A stretch of DNA of 64,000 nt, from contig CM044857.1 in NCBI GenBank assembly GCA_024500155.1, positions 44,535,001-44,599,000 on the forward strand. The letters are read 5' to 3'. Position numbers and translations under genes: made by a program. Shown here piece by piece: positions 21,158 to 32,208 of the stretch. Positions within the stretch are counted from its first letter, which is position 1. Each line of letters starts with the position of its first letter. Below the pieces are notes generated by a model. It saw nothing but the letters and a program-made list of their open reading frames with translations. It did not search any database and had not been told where the DNA came from. Source of the DNA: Chenopodium formosanum (taxonomy: Eukaryota; Streptophyta; Magnoliopsida; Caryophyllales; Amaranthaceae).

Positions 21158-22579
21158 ATGGCCGAAGAAAACCCTAAGAACCAAGAAGAGCTATCACCTC
21201 CCAGATCACCTATTCTACAACCACTCAGCCAAGAAATTCTTGTTGTGCTACTTCAAACCACCTCAGAACCAAAAAATACCAAGCCAAAAGCCGTTGAGGA
21301 CACTGCAACTTCCTCTACTGGAAGTTTACCCAATGTTCTTGATCGAATCAGGTTATGGAAGAAGAGGAAAGCCGAAAAAACGGAAAAGTCACTCGAAGAT
21401 CAAATTCTTGAAATTGATATGATGGCGAGGGACGAGGAACCCGAGGAAGAGAAAGAACATTCTGAGGGGGAAGAAGATGAGAAGGCACTGGGAAAATTTG
21501 CTGACAGGTATGTTGTAGGCTATAGAATTGATGATGCATGGTGTAATAAGGTGAATTTTGAACTTCTAGATCTGCTTAAGTTCCAGGGTTGGGATTTCAT
21601 GTTTATTGTTAAAGCTAAAAATTATTTGTATCCACTGGCTATGGATGAATTCTGTAAGGAATGTGAATTTGAGGATGGTGTGGGTTATAGCAAAATTAAT
21701 GGTGTTGATGTTGAGTTTGATGCTGCTAGATTAGGGTCTATTCTGCAAGTTCCATGTGAGGGGTTTGATACTTACATGAAAGGGGCTGTGACTGTTAAGG
21801 TAGCAGGGCATACTAAAACTGAAATCATAAATTACTTAGGGGGTAAAAAGGGTGTTAGCGTGATGAATCACAATGATCTCTCTCCGTTGCACAAATTGCT
21901 GTTTAATTTGGTAAAGAAGTCCTTGGTTCCAAGGACTCAAAAGAAAAATGAATTGTGCTACTTAGATATGGCCCTAATCTTTTGCATGTCTAAGAAGATT
22001 AAAATTAATTTCCCAGCAATTATGATCCAACACTTAGAGCACTGCATAGAGAAAGAGATAAAAGTTGGATATGCTGCGATTCTTGCTTCTGTGTTTGAAG
22101 ATTTAGGTGTGCAATTGAGGGATTTCTATGGGCATATGAGGGAGAAAGGAGAAAATGTGATCAATGAAACCACTCCGAGAGGTTTGAGTATTGCTGTAGT
22201 GAGGGGGAAGTGTGTGAGGTATGAAGCTGCTCAGAAAAAGAAAGAAAAGGACGAGGACTCACAGGTGAGAGTTCCTGTCAGGAAGAGCAGAAGGCTCTCT
22301 GGTGGAACTCAGGGTAGGACCAGTGCTACTGATCCCTTGGAGTTGAGTGAAGGAAATGGAGGAGCTGATGAGCTAGTAGCTGATTTATCTAATAGGCTTA
22401 TGCAGGTTGAAGGACAGCTCCTTGACTTGTCAGGGAAGATAAAGGCTATGGAGAGGACTGACGCTGCTCAGGCCAAGGAGTTCCACAAAGCCATCTCAAG
22501 CCTTGAAGCAAAAATGAAGAAAGTTCAAGAGGACAACAAAGCTGATCTTGAGAAAATTTTACAAGCGCTTGATGCTTGA
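21158..22579 (+). CDS. Copia env-position ORF (473 aa), putative plant transposon protein
   Basis: An intact 473-codon frame between pol and the polypurine tract, where SIRE-type elements keep an env-like gene. Residues 1-110 are charged and Glu-rich. The centre (about 110-350) begins KFADRYVVGYRIDDAWCNK, includes GVDVEFDAARLGSILQVP and resembles the conserved domain of so-called putative plant transposon proteins. The last about 75 residues (MQVEGQLLDLSGKIKAME onward) are a strong coiled coil. I see no signal peptide and no convincing membrane segment, so a true envelope function is not supported. It may act in particle assembly or as a cofactor. Intactness beside a stop-containing pol suggests recent constraint or youth. 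Confidence 0.8.
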   Translation: MAEENPKNQEELSPPRSPILQPLSQEILVVLLQTTSEPKNTKPKAVEDTATSSTGSLPNVLDRIRLWKKRKAEKTEKSLEDQILEIDMMARDEEPEEEKEHSEGEEDEKALGKFADRYVVGYRIDDAWCNKVNFELLDLLKFQGWDFMFIVKAKNYLYPLAMDEFCKECEFEDGVGYSKINGVDVEFDAARLGSILQVPCEGFDTYMKGAVTVKVAGHTKTEIINYLGGKKGVSVMNHNDLSPLHKLLFNLVKKSLVPRTQKKNELCYLDMALIFCMSKKIKINFPAIMIQHLEHCIEKEIKVGYAAILASVFEDLGVQLRDFYGHMREKGENVINETTPRGLSIAVVRGKCVRYEAAQKKKEKDEDSQVRVPVRKSRRLSGGTQGRTSATDPLELSEGNGGADELVADLSNRLMQVEGQLLDLSGKIKAMERTDAAQAKEFHKAISSLEAKMKKVQEDNKADLEKILQALDA

Positions 22580-23165
22580 TCACCTATGTAGCCTACCCTA
22601 GCCATCCCCTAGCTTCATATTTTCTAATGGTTTTTGGAACAATGATCTGTTTTTATGTTTTTGAACTTTGCTTTTGAATATTTTGGAACTTGGTCTGTAA
22701 TATTTTTTAAGTACTATGGATGGTTGGTTTTGTTAAATATTATGGAACTTTGTCTATACTTGCTTGCATTGTTGAGAATAAACAGGAAAATTTGTGTGAA
22801 AGTACTAGCTTAAGAGAGCTAGCCAGCGCTGCTTCCAGCTTCCCACATTCGATGAATTGCCTGTGGGGCTGTGAGTAGATGAATAAAACTTTGAAAAGTC
22901 AAGTTTTTGATGATGCCAAAAGGGGGAAAAGCAGGAGCAAACTTGAAAGCTGAAGTTGTTCTAGTTCCAGTTGAGTAAGTAACAAAGGTTTCTCTTCTCT
23001 ACAAAATTTTCTTTGCTTTCTGTTTGTTTTCTTTATGTTACTTATGTTCTGTTTTGTTTCTTTGTTTTGCTTTTATGAAAAAAAAGAAAAAAATTGGAAA
23101 ATGAAAAATTAACCTTCTGTTTCTTTACTTATCATCCTCAGAAGTTTGCTCAGTTTGTCATCATC
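22580..23165 (+). other. Copia 3' non-coding region
   Basis: Holds no gene. It is T-rich after the third ORF, then becomes A/G-rich toward the polypurine tract, with the GGAAC/GTTCC words common in this element. Confidence 0.6.
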
Positions 23166-23179
23166 AAAAAAGGGGAAAT
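23166..23179 (+). promoter_or_regulatory. Polypurine tract of the copia element
   Basis: The purine run AAAAAAGGGGAAA abuts the 3' LTR start and is the plus-strand primer for reverse transcription. Confidence 0.9.
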
Positions 23180-24499
23180 TGTTGACCCTTATGAGGTTTT
23201 GATGATGATACTAAGAATTGAGCAAACTTCCTTTTAATAAGGATTTTCTAGTGTTGTGATGTTGGCAGGTTCAGTAAGCGTAGAGGGCTGAAGTAGGAAC
23301 TGGAACAAAGGAACTTTGGAAGATCCATGAGGACAAGTAAAGAACAGAAGAAGAGTTCCAACAATGGAACTTCCCGAAGTTTCTCAGCAGGAACTTCAAA
23401 ACGGGTGTATCAACCTGGTTTTGGTGTAATGCTGGGGCAAGCCTCAATAATCAAGGATCAACACAAAGATCAAGATATCAACCGAAGAAGATGGACTTCA
23501 TAACTTATAGTTGTGTAAAAGATAAGTTTGTTTTCGTAGGATGATGTAAACATATAAATGATAGATATGCCTGGAACTTATTAGAAATCAGATAAAGCTT
23601 GGCAAACTAACTAATTCGTAAAAGATAATTATGAATTTTATAAAAAAAGTACTTAATGAGTTTTATCTTATAAAATCTGATTTAACTTGGTTTTATCTTT
23701 TTTATAAAATCTTATCTTTTAACAAAAACGAATTTGATAAAATTTGGTTTTTATAAAAACGAATTTAAATCTGTTTGGATTCGGTTTTAAAGAAGATAAG
23801 ATCAGATTTGTGTTTGATCTATCTTGTTTGCGAAAACCCTAGTTTGAGAAGCTGAGGAACTCCTATAAATATAGAAGTATTTCAGCTTAGCAAAGTGAGA
23901 GTTTTAAGCGTGAAAACCACTTAGTGCTTAAGAGTAAGTTTGCCAAAAGGTTTAAGCTTTATCATTTTGATTTCGGGTTTCATGTGTAGCTTTCCATTTA
24001 TGTGTTAGAGTGTGTCTTTGAGTTGTAATTGGTTTTGGGGTGAGATCGTGAATTCTCTTAAATTCACGCAAGTGTATGAGTTTGAAACCTCGTAAAATTC
24101 GAGTAGTAGCTGTGAGTGCACAGTGAGTGAAAGGAACCTGAGAAGTGTCTTGGGTCACCTAGGAAGTGTCCTGGGTAAGGGGAGAAAAAGGGTCCTGAGA
24201 AGTGTCTTAGGTCTGGTAGGAAGTGTCCTATCATAGAGTCAAGTGTCCGTGGTGGAACTTGCAAAGCAAAGGTCTGTGTAATAGGTTGTACTAGGAGAGT
24301 TGCCTATTATAGTGGAATTTGTTCATAAGTCCCAATAGGGCCGAGGTTTTACTTCCAGTTAGGCACTGGATGGTTTCCTCGTAAACTTGCTGTGTGCTTA
24401 AGTTTTCTTTATGTTTTTATTGTTTATTTCCGCTTAAGTTCCGCGATTGGAACCTACTACTATTCACCCCCCTCTCGTAGTAGTTCATCTAAACTAACA
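23180..24499 (+). repeat. 3' LTR of the copia element
   Basis: 1,320 bp, nearly identical to 14223-15543. Differences seen include a g/a and an a/g near the heat-shock-like site, three changes in the GGTGTA(A/T)C stretch, a g/t near 23564 and one C fewer in the terminal C run. TATA box at 23864-23873; heat-shock-element-like TTCCCGAAGTTTC at 23371-23383. Confidence 0.96.
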
Positions 24500-25995
24500 G
24501 TTTCTATATTCAATTATCCAACAAAACAAGGACCCAAGGCTATGAATAACGCCGTCGTTGAAAGAAAATTCGTTAATTGTTTCCCGACGGTAAAGGTGAA
24601 GTTAAGACTAGAGTTTTTCCATTAATCTAAGGTTTGATTCAGGGAGGTGGTCTTCTTGCGTTAGTCTTGACGACTAGTTGGGGTGTTCAGTTCTGCTGGT
24701 GAGGTAGTTTTTTTGTGGGTATTCTTTGCTCTTCATGGACTCACGTTTTGTTCGTGAGTTTTGCAAGTCTTCTTTGCTCTGGTTGTGTAGCTACTGTTCT
24801 TGGGTTTGTCTAGGTTTTATTATGTAATTATTGCTTATTCTGCTTGTGTTGTTGTTCATTCAGAGTTGGAGTTTAAAGGGATATTAGTTCTAGGCTTAGA
24901 GGATTTCGAAGTGTTGTTTTTACAGTCAGGTTGGTCGGGTTTCCCCTTGAATTTAGGGGTTGTACGGTTCGCTAGTAGCTGGGATGTCAGGTTGGTTGTT
25001 CTTTTGGTTGCCTTTTTGAGATGGGACTGTGTTAGGGGAAGTGTTCACTTTGGATATGTGAATCCCTCTATTAGTAGTTTAGGTGGCTTCCTCTGTGTTG
25101 TGTTCCAGAGGGTTGCATCATTTGTGCAAGCTTTTCCCTGCATTCAAAGTTTGGGGGAAGTATGTGGTTATGAGGGGAGTGGTTTGTTTGCTTGTCCTGT
25201 TGCTTCTTGGTTGTGGGATGATTTGGGTATCCATTCAGTTATAACCATCCCATTGTTAGGGTTTGTTAGTGATGAAAAAGTCAGTCATCACCGTTAAAAA
25301 CTATTTTGAAGGAGGCTCCCCATCTTTAATGTTTGGGGTAAGCAAAGTCCTCTATTATCCTGCATTCACAATCTGTAAATTTGTAGGAAACGAACTTGCA
25401 TTTGGTGGTGCAAGGTTTCTCATGGCAGAGTCGTTAAATCATTCGACTCTCTTGGTTTAGCTCCCGGACTCTTAGAAGTTAGTTATGCTTTTCGAGCCCT
25501 AGGAGTGGAGTCGTGTCACGAGTTTTGTTTTCGGCAACAGAGTGCTTTCAGCTTTCAGGTGTTTTGTGTCTACACAACTTCCTTCGTAATTTTGCTTAGG
25601 TGTTTATGCAAGTTTCGGTTCCCTTCATTAGTATCATATTGCACTCTTTTTCAGTCTCGATGGGTTTGGTTTAGTTGGCAACTTTTGGTCCAAGACGGGG
25701 TTTTGGTAAGAATCCTTTTGGTGTTCAGGCTCTGTGGTATTTGGTATGTTGCAAGGCTTAACTGGTTTATATCTACACTTTGGGTTTCCTGTTCTGGTGA
25801 ATGACATTTGTGGGTTTGTTTGGGTGTATCGGCTCAGTCATAGTTTACAAGGTTTTTCTTTTAATGTTTGTGTGCTTAGCTAGGTGTGTTTGGTTGTTTT
25901 CAATTTCTTTTTGTAGCTCTCTTAGATTGTGATTTGTTCTTTATTTACGAAGTACTCTTTGTCAAAAAAAAAAAAAAAATAAAAAAAAAAATAAA
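24500..25995 (+). mobile_element. Poly(A)-tailed retroposon-like segment, split by the copia insertion
   Basis: A G/T-rich stretch of about 1.45 kb ending TTTATTTACGAAGTACTC then TTTGTC and a tail of A with two T interruptions (25964-26001). A 3' poly(A) with no TIR is the mark of LINE or SINE-type retroposition. Several frames of 65-165 codons exist, but none has a recognisable domain, so I call no gene. The 5' part is on the far side of the copia element (before 14222). Target duplications were not found. Confidence 0.45.
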
Positions 25996-26039
25996 AAAAA
26001 ATGTATCATGTTTTAAAACCAAAATCTAATGTTTAGGTG

Positions 26040-26500
26040 GTCAATGGTTCAACCGCTCAATTCCTTAATGCTGTCAATTTTTTATTTTTTTTTTAAAAAA
26101 AAAGTTTCCTTGTTTCACCTTTGTTGAGGGTAAAAATGCCCTGTCTTATCTTCCCATCTCGTTTTATAGTGTTTTTATTTCTTTTTTGAGGTTTTCAAAA
26201 TGTTGTGTTTAATCCCCCTTTTTAATTTTACTTTTCTTATTTAATTAAAACCTTAGTTTTAAGAATGCTACACACCATTCCTCTATTACTAAACAAACAT
26301 GTTTGGTGAAGTTGATGAGTTCTCACCTTATGACTTTGAGGTTAGAAATTTGAGCCATATTAAGATTATTAACTACACTTGTTTGGAAGTAGGGAGATTC
26401 CCTTATCTTCTCCTCTACTCTCACACGTTGACCTACAAAACTGGACTAACTTAATTAACCTATAAGAGGTGCTAGATCAATAGGATGCATCATCTTTATC
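26040..26500. other. Spacer, nothing recognised
   Basis: AT-rich sequence with homopolymer runs near 26080-26103. No gene or element end is supported. Confidence 0.4.
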
Positions 26501-26737
26501 TTAACACAAAGTCTTATATGTGGCTGGTCACACCATGTGGCAAGGGTTACTTCGTTGTGTAATAGGGGTTACTTGATCGTTTGTTAATTGTTAAAGGGGT
26601 TACTTCGTCAGTGTTATTGGGTTACTCGGTTAGTGTTATAGGGGTTACTCAGTCAGTGTTACATGAGTTACTTTGTTATTTTATAAGTGGTCACGCGGTG
26701 TGGTTACTGGTTAGCCACACACAAGACGGACTGTTAT
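26500..26737. mobile_element. Small foldback MITE with internal GGGGTTACT repeats
   Basis: The left end AACACAAAGTCTTATATGTG and the right end (on minus AACAGTCCGTCTTGTGTGTG) are inverted partners over 22 bp with about 16 matches. Between them GGGGTTACTTCG-like words recur about five times at some 30-bp spacing (26547-26670). It is a small non-coding element; the superfamily is not assigned. Confidence 0.5.
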
Positions 26738-26835
26738 TTTAAAAACATAAAAATAAAATATAAATCCTCTATTACCTTTAATTCTTGTAGGTATCTAACC
26801 CCTTACCCTTTTTTTTTAAAAAAAAAAAAATATTG

Positions 26836-28888
26836 AAACTAATAATCTCACCTTTTATCGATCTGTTCAATAATCCTATCTTTAAATAATCTAGAAATAA
26901 TACCACATTTGACATCAATATTCTCAAAACAGGCCATTACTTGTTGGGACTTTTTGGTAACCTATTTAGCAGGTAAAATTGGCTATGGCTTTTTAATAAA
27001 AAGAAGAAAAAAAATCAAAATCAAAATTTTGTTCTCTCTCTTGTTTCTCCTCCCCCGTCACAACCACCATAACCACCATAGCAACACCTACACCCTGCTC
27101 CTCCTCACAACACGACACCAAACATTCCCTCTCTCACTTCTCGCTCATCACCTCTTTCACAATAAAATAGCCACCAATTCGGTCTAAACTTTACGGAACT
27201 TCATTCATCAACACAAATCACGAGCATCATTGTCACACCTTGATTTTTGGTCGATTTTTTAATTGTAGCCACACGATTTCATCGCCTCTTTAATAATAAT
27301 TTGGTCAATTGTTTAATTGTGGGTGTTTTGATTGATGGTGGCTGCCATTGTTGGGATGTGGAATATAATGGTGAGGCATTGTGTTGGGTACTTGGGTGGT
27401 GGGTGATGATGCTGTTAATTAAGTTCCATTTGTCTGTGCTACAATGATGTCCATATTGGCATATTCTTATGCGAGAATAATTTCATTTGATTGGGGACCT
27501 TTTTTTTTTTTTTTTTTTTTTAATGATTGAGTCAAAGCTTATGAATTGCAGGCTTCTACTTACAACATTTTAATCTTTAATCTTACATTCAGTTTATAAT
27601 TAAGTTTATTTTTTTGTTAGAATTCAAGCGCATTAGTGGAAGGTTCATGCAAACCCAATTCATGCCTTGAATTACTCTGCTTTGGTTGTTGCTTGCAGCT
27701 TGGATTGTTGTTGGGAGTGCTGCAATTTGGGTGTTAATTGTTGTTGTTGCTGCTAATTGCTATTGTTGTTTTGTTAATGCGTAGTCGCTTGGAAAGGTGG
27801 AGATACGGTTAATAACAGTTGTGGAGAGAGAATTGTGAGGGGAGGTGAGAGATTTGAGGGAAAAAAAAAAAAAAAAAACCTACTAAATAGGTTGTAGATC
27901 AAAAGACTTGTTTTAAGAATATTGATGTCAAAGGTGGGATTATTTCTACTTAATTCAAAGGATTTTTTTGACAATTACTACCTACTATTATTGTCGTTTT
28001 AGTATTTTATCACCTACTATTTTTAAAAACGTAAAAAATTCCCACGTGATTGCCTACCTGATGTCATTGTGGGCCCACCGACGGATTTTTTTAGCCTTGT
28101 TCTTCGATTTTTTGAATTGCAAATCTAAATTATGCAAACAACCACTAAATTAGGTACCTAATTTACAAAATTGGGGCTAACTATAATAAGATGGTGTTCA
28201 TCATTTATGGTTTTGAAATGAAATTAGGAGTTTGATATTTAGTGATTAATTTGTGAAATTAGGACTATTTTGCATCGATGTAACGTATTATATCTTCAAT
28301 TAGTACCGAAATTGATATTATTGTTAAGAAATTATTACTAATTATTGATATGTATATTTTAAAATCAAACGTTTTTCTGAATTATGATTTAAAATATAAT
28401 CCTAAATTGAGCATATATGTTAGTTCTATATAGAGTTACTCAATGTAATAATGCTTAATTTGAAAAATTATCTCAATTTGAAATATTCCCCAAATTTGGG
28501 ATAAACCCTAAATGAAGAACAAATTATAGTTGACACATATTAGTGACTAAATTATGTTCGTGTGAGCTTGAATTATGTTAAATTGACTACTAAATGCTTT
28601 TCCCGATTTTAATTTATATTGAAAAAAAACCATTGAACATGAGAATCGAGGAAGAAGAAGGCATGATGACGTCATGTATGAGGGCTTGGGAAATCTGGTG
28701 GAAAATTTTCATGTTTTTAAAAATAGTAGGTGGTAAAATACAAAAAAAAAAAATATGGATTGTGGACGGAGGATTACTAAAACGACAACAATAGTATGTG
28801 GTTATCTCTAAAAATTCCTAATTCAAAGGTAGGATTATTTTGAACAAATCAGTGAAAGGTGGGATTATTAATTTCAATTTTTCCTTTT
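26836..28888. mobile_element. Non-autonomous Mutator-like element with long TIRs, interrupted by a second MITE
   Basis: The left TIR (about 26836-26935) has ATTGAAACTAATAATCTCACC, then CCACATTTGACATCAATATT. The right TIR, on minus from 28888, reads AATTGAAATTAATAATCCCACC and, after the nested insertion at 27960-28818, CCACCTTTGACATCAATATT. Long matching TIRs, a GGAAAAA-type end and no transposase fit a Mutator MITE or Pack-MULE. The interior (27030-27880) is C-rich at its start and T-rich later, with no recognisable domain. The target duplication is hidden in poly-T/A. Confidence 0.65.
27960..28818. mobile_element. Mutator-type MITE (859 bp) with a perfect 9-bp TSD, nested in a TIR
   Basis: TSD TAATTCAAA at 27951-27959 and 28819-28827. 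The ends start GGATTTTTTTGACAATTACT (left) and GGAATTTTTAGAGATAACCA (right, minus). They share TACTATTNTTGTCGTTTTAG and TTTTANCACCTACTATTTTT further in. A 9-bp duplication is diagnostic of Mutator transposition. It encodes no transposase. Confidence 0.85.
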
Positions 28889-28889
28889 T

Positions 28890-29160
28890 TTCACGTAACT
28901 CTTTAGGACTTTAGACAGGCTTCATAAGAGGCAAATAGTTCTTTATTACAGCCGAACAACTCACACTTTTATGGTTCCTCAAGATTTGCACTATTGCATT
29001 GTTCAACGTCATTCTTAAATCTTTATAATTCTTTTCGGAAAATTTCTAGTCACTTAGTATTACGACTTTTACGAGTATTTAATTTTACGCATTCTATTTT
29101 GATATTTTCATTTTAAAGAAGTGTTACAATAAAGAAACAGAGAATGTATTTTATTCTTAA
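28890..29160. other. Spacer, nothing recognised
   Basis: AT-rich, no gene or element end seen. Confidence 0.4.
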
Positions 29161-29164
29161 ATAT

Positions 29165-29355
29165 ATTATACTAGAGGTGGGTAGCGTGCCGTGTCGGGCC
29201 GCCACGAGCCGTGTCTCGCCGTGCCTGCGGGTGGCTCGTGCCATGCCGTGCCTACATCTTGGAATGTCGTGCCGTGCCGGGCTATCAGTTGGCATACCCC
29301 AGCCCACGGCACGAACCACGTGCCTAGCGTGCCGAGCACCGGGCCGTCCATAATA
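29165..29355. repeat. GC-rich GTGCC-repeat segment, hAT-like subterminal sequence
   Basis: A 190-bp island with repeated CGTGCC, GGGCCG and their inverses, starting CTAGAGGTGGGTAGC and ending GGGCCGTCCATA. Plant hAT non-autonomous elements often carry such repeats next to an AGGGGTGG-type terminus. Ends are not defined well enough to call an element. The frames here are repeat artefacts. Confidence 0.4.
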
Positions 29356-29740
29356 TTTTTACTTTTTATGTTAAAAAAAATCAATATACAGAGTATTTTT
29401 TTAACAACTTTTAAAATAGATGAATAGTATAATAAGATCCCACATGAATATATTTTTTTCTTAACTATAGATCATCAAAGCTAGTCAAAGTGAAGTATAT
29501 AAATAGTGTAAAAGTCAAACTATTACAACTTACAAGTATATAAAAAAAAGGACAAAGTACTTCGTAAGTACAGTAAGTAAAACACATAGATTAACAATTA
29601 GGCTTAGATCTCTGACACTTAACCAAAGATTTATTACCATTCTAAATCTATAACTTAAAATGTTTAAAAAAGTGTCAGTCAAGTAAGGAATTAATCATAT
29701 ATGCTAGAGCGATAGAGCCTAGAGGTATAGAAAAACTTTT
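29356..29740. other. Spacer, nothing recognised
   Basis: AT-rich, no gene seen. Confidence 0.4.
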
Positions 29741-29743
29741 GTA

Positions 29744-30107
29744 TATACCCGGTTTACACTAATATTAGTGTAAATCGAGCAGTATTAGAGTAACTTTTAG
29801 TTGATTTTAGGGTAACTTTTTGCCCTCTTTTGAGTAACTTTAAACATAATAGAGTACAATTTTTATATAAATAAACGACAAGAAAAGTTTAATAAAGGTA
29901 ATTTAATTACAATTCAATCACTAATAATTGATTTTTATTCATTTAAAATGTGGTTCTTTACTAATAAAGTGTAGATAATTTTATTTATATTGGGTTTTTT
30001 TTTATGCATATTGGGGTAACTTTTATTTATTTCAGGGATAATTTTTAATCATTTTATGGTAACTTTATAACGGATGTACAATATTTTATTGTACATCCGA
30101 TTTTTTT
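29744..30107. repeat. Repeat unit bounded by two palindromes with internal GTAACTTT copies
   Basis: The left end has a perfect 22-bp palindrome (29753-29774, TTTACACTAAT and its mirror). The right end has a 13-bp stem with a 3-base loop (30071-30099, CGGATGTACAATA). Between them GTAACTTT occurs about five times. Two GGGTAACTTTAA words also occur near 12702-12715. Probably a small foldback-type element. Confidence 0.45.
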
Positions 30108-30315
30108 AAAAGTTTGTCAGAGGTATATGGTATAATGGTAGATCATACAGTAAGGTATTTATAAATATTTTATCAAATAAATGTGTATTAAGTAACTAAA
30201 TAAGATTTTGATGTCATCATATCTTTAATAAGCATTATTGACATTGTCTAACCGTACAACTAATTTTACAATTTACGATTTTAGCATTCTAATTCTTCTT
30301 TGTAACATGATTAGG

Positions 30316-30525
30316 AAAGAAGGCAATTCGTAATCTTGGAAGCTCTAAGCCAACACCAACAAGGCGAAATCTACTCAAGATTATGATACAAAAGCTAAAA
30401 AAAGATGATGAATCAAAGAGACTCTTAGACGCAACTAAAGAGATTATGATGCTAATGCATAGAGATTACCGAAGGGGAAGACCTAAGAGAAGGCCACCCA
30501 TTAACAACCATAATCCCAGACACTA
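30316..30525 (+). other. Short open stretch, possible terminal exon of an unrecognised gene
   Basis: About 70 codons are open, preceded by an acceptor-like TTAG and ended by TAA at 30523-30525. The peptide is very basic (KKAIRNLGSSKPTPTRR, HRDYRRGRPKRRPP). Less repetitive composition than its surroundings suggests a real exon remnant, but I recognise no family and find no partner exon. Confidence 0.25.
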
Positions 30526-30622
30526 AAACAAAATTAGCTATCTAATTAACCTCATTAGGTTTTAAGGTTAGTGAACGTTTAATCCTCCTTGAGTATATTG
30601 TATATAGTCCTGTATTTTCCAT

Positions 30623-30654
<32 letters not shown>

Positions 30655-31284
30655 TAGAATAGAATAGAATAGGTCTTGGTCTTACATTACACATGTAGCA
30701 GCATAGTTTTTTTGTTAGGATTTTGTACAATATTGCGGACCACTCCGTATATGCTCAACTTCTTCCTATGTATCAAGATTAGTAGAATTAAATACTCGTA
30801 ATATAAAGTAGTATCTGTGTTACTTAGATGGGACTCCTATAAATATATATTCCCTTCGCTGTTAATGATGAATGCCTCAGCATGTTTGCTTATGGGACAT
30901 AAATTTGCAGGAATTGATCGAGTTGAATGAAGCAATTTGTTAGGAAGGAAATAATAGGCATGTTGTATGTCTAGTATGCTAAATTTAGAAAACGACCTAT
31001 CATCAATCTAATATAAAAGCTAAGAACATAATGAGGCTTCCGAGATTCAACCAATGGCCTACCTTTGCTCGTTTCACTTATTTCGTTTTCTTGTTGCTTA
31101 AAAAAAAAAAAGGTAGATAGGTGAGTTGTAGTGAAAAGATTAAAAATCTCAATTCAATGTAAAGGTTCTTTCACCATAAAATCGGCCTGCTTAGCAACTC
31201 AAAAAATTATTACTCATTTTTCCAAAAAAAAAAATCCTACTCATCAATCACCTTTTCTTTTTTAATAGATAAGGGGTCAAAGAT

Positions 31285-31372
31285 GGGACTGTTTGCAGAT
31301 TTCGTAAAGGTGAAATTATTTTGCGCAAAAATGACAGAGGTGGGATGATTAGTTTCCATTTTTCCCTTTTTT
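31285..31372. repeat. Orphan Mutator-like TIR remnant
   Basis: Carries GATGGGACTGTTTGC and GAGGTGGGATGATTAGTTTC followed by CATTTTTCC, close to the right TIR at 28850-28888. No partner TIR was found nearby. Confidence 0.4.
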
Positions 31373-31467
31373 TTGGTTAACACCTTGAAGAATTGGCTGA
31401 CTTTTTTTGGTTAGTCATTAGTGGATAGTTCTTTTCTCAGTAGCTATGTGGCACCTTTGAGCAAGTC

Positions 31468-31795
31468 ATGGATTCTATTTTTCCTTGTTTTGATGAATTT
31501 AGTTCCGATTATGGTTTTTCTTTGAAACTTTCAACACCAATGTTCTCAAGTAAGGGCCCTAAGTCAGGGGTTTGGTCTCCTCCCCAAAGGGGTTATTTCA
31601 AACTTAACACTGATGGTTCGTGGGTGAACACAAGGGATGCTGGAGCAGGTGGTCTTATTCAATGCCATAAAAGGAAATCTCTTAAGGCAGCCTCCACCGA
31701 AGTAATAGCTATCCGTGAATTGAAGGCTTTTCTACTGCCTGGGAAAGAGGTGTGAGGTACATAAAACTCGAAACTGGTGCTGAAACCATTTGCTA
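31468..31795 (+). pseudogene. RNase H-like domain fragment (LINE or RVT_3 type)
   Basis: An ATG at 31468 opens a 95-codon frame. WSPPQRGYFKLNTDGSWV and AGAGGLIQC match the first strands of the plant RNase H domain found at LINE C-termini and in stand-alone RVT_3 proteins; the Asp of NTDGS would be catalytic. After EVIAIRE the frame shifts, and the continuation AWERGVRYIKLETGAE appears in another frame to about 31787. It is a truncated, frameshifted remnant. Confidence 0.65.
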
Positions 31796-32130
31796 TGGGT
31801 TTTTTTGGCATCATTTTTTGTTTTCAGTTTTTTGTTTTTTTGAAAACCAAAAACCAAAAACAGGAAACAAGAAAAAGGTGTTTCCACTTTTCTGTTGTCA
31901 GTTTTCAAAATTATCATGATTTTAATAAATCTATATAATTTTTGTTTCATTATGTGACATGTATAATACACTTTTAAAAAACAAAAAACCAAAAAACAGA
32001 AAACCACAACGATGCCAAACGAACCCTATATAATTGAAAATCCTCATTACTACATTGGCACAAACTTGCTTTTTTGATAAATGATGTGGTTGAAAATCCT
32101 TAGAGAATGCAGCGTGACTCTACTCCATGT

Positions 32131-32131
<1 letters not shown>

Positions 32132-32207
<76 letters not shown>
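32132..32207. repeat. (AT)n microsatellite, about 76 bp
   Basis: An uninterrupted AT dinucleotide run. Tyr-Ile repeat frames over it are artefacts. Confidence 0.98.

Positions 32208-32208
<1 letters not shown>

Larger units (their letters stand above)
14223..24499 (+). mobile_element. SIRE-like Ty1/copia retrotransposon with an env-position ORF, young insertion
   Basis: A complete 10.28-kb element: two LTRs of 1,321 and 1,320 bp (TGTTGACCC...CTAACA), a GTTTC TSD at 14218-14222 and 24500-24504, a Met-tRNA-type primer site, gag, pol (protease-integrase-RT-RNase H order, hence copia), a third ORF and a polypurine tract. Length, a long gag with two zinc knuckles, the gag stop before pol and the extra 3' ORF match the SIRE/Maximus lineage. 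By eye the LTRs differ by about six substitutions and one C-run length, so insertion is recent. One nonsense codon in pol and the gag-pol frame change make autonomy doubtful. Confidence 0.95.

Noticed and set aside
24800..25804. Frames of 165 and 99 codons on plus
   Set aside because: G/T-rich retroposon body; no recognisable domain and composition explains the open frames.
26547..26670. CRISPR-like regular repeats (GGGGTTACT)
   Set aside because: Short, imperfect units inside a foldback MITE in plant DNA; no array structure.
29113..29427. Four overlapping frames over the GTGCC island
   Set aside because: Frames open on both strands at once, typical of a GC-rich repeat.
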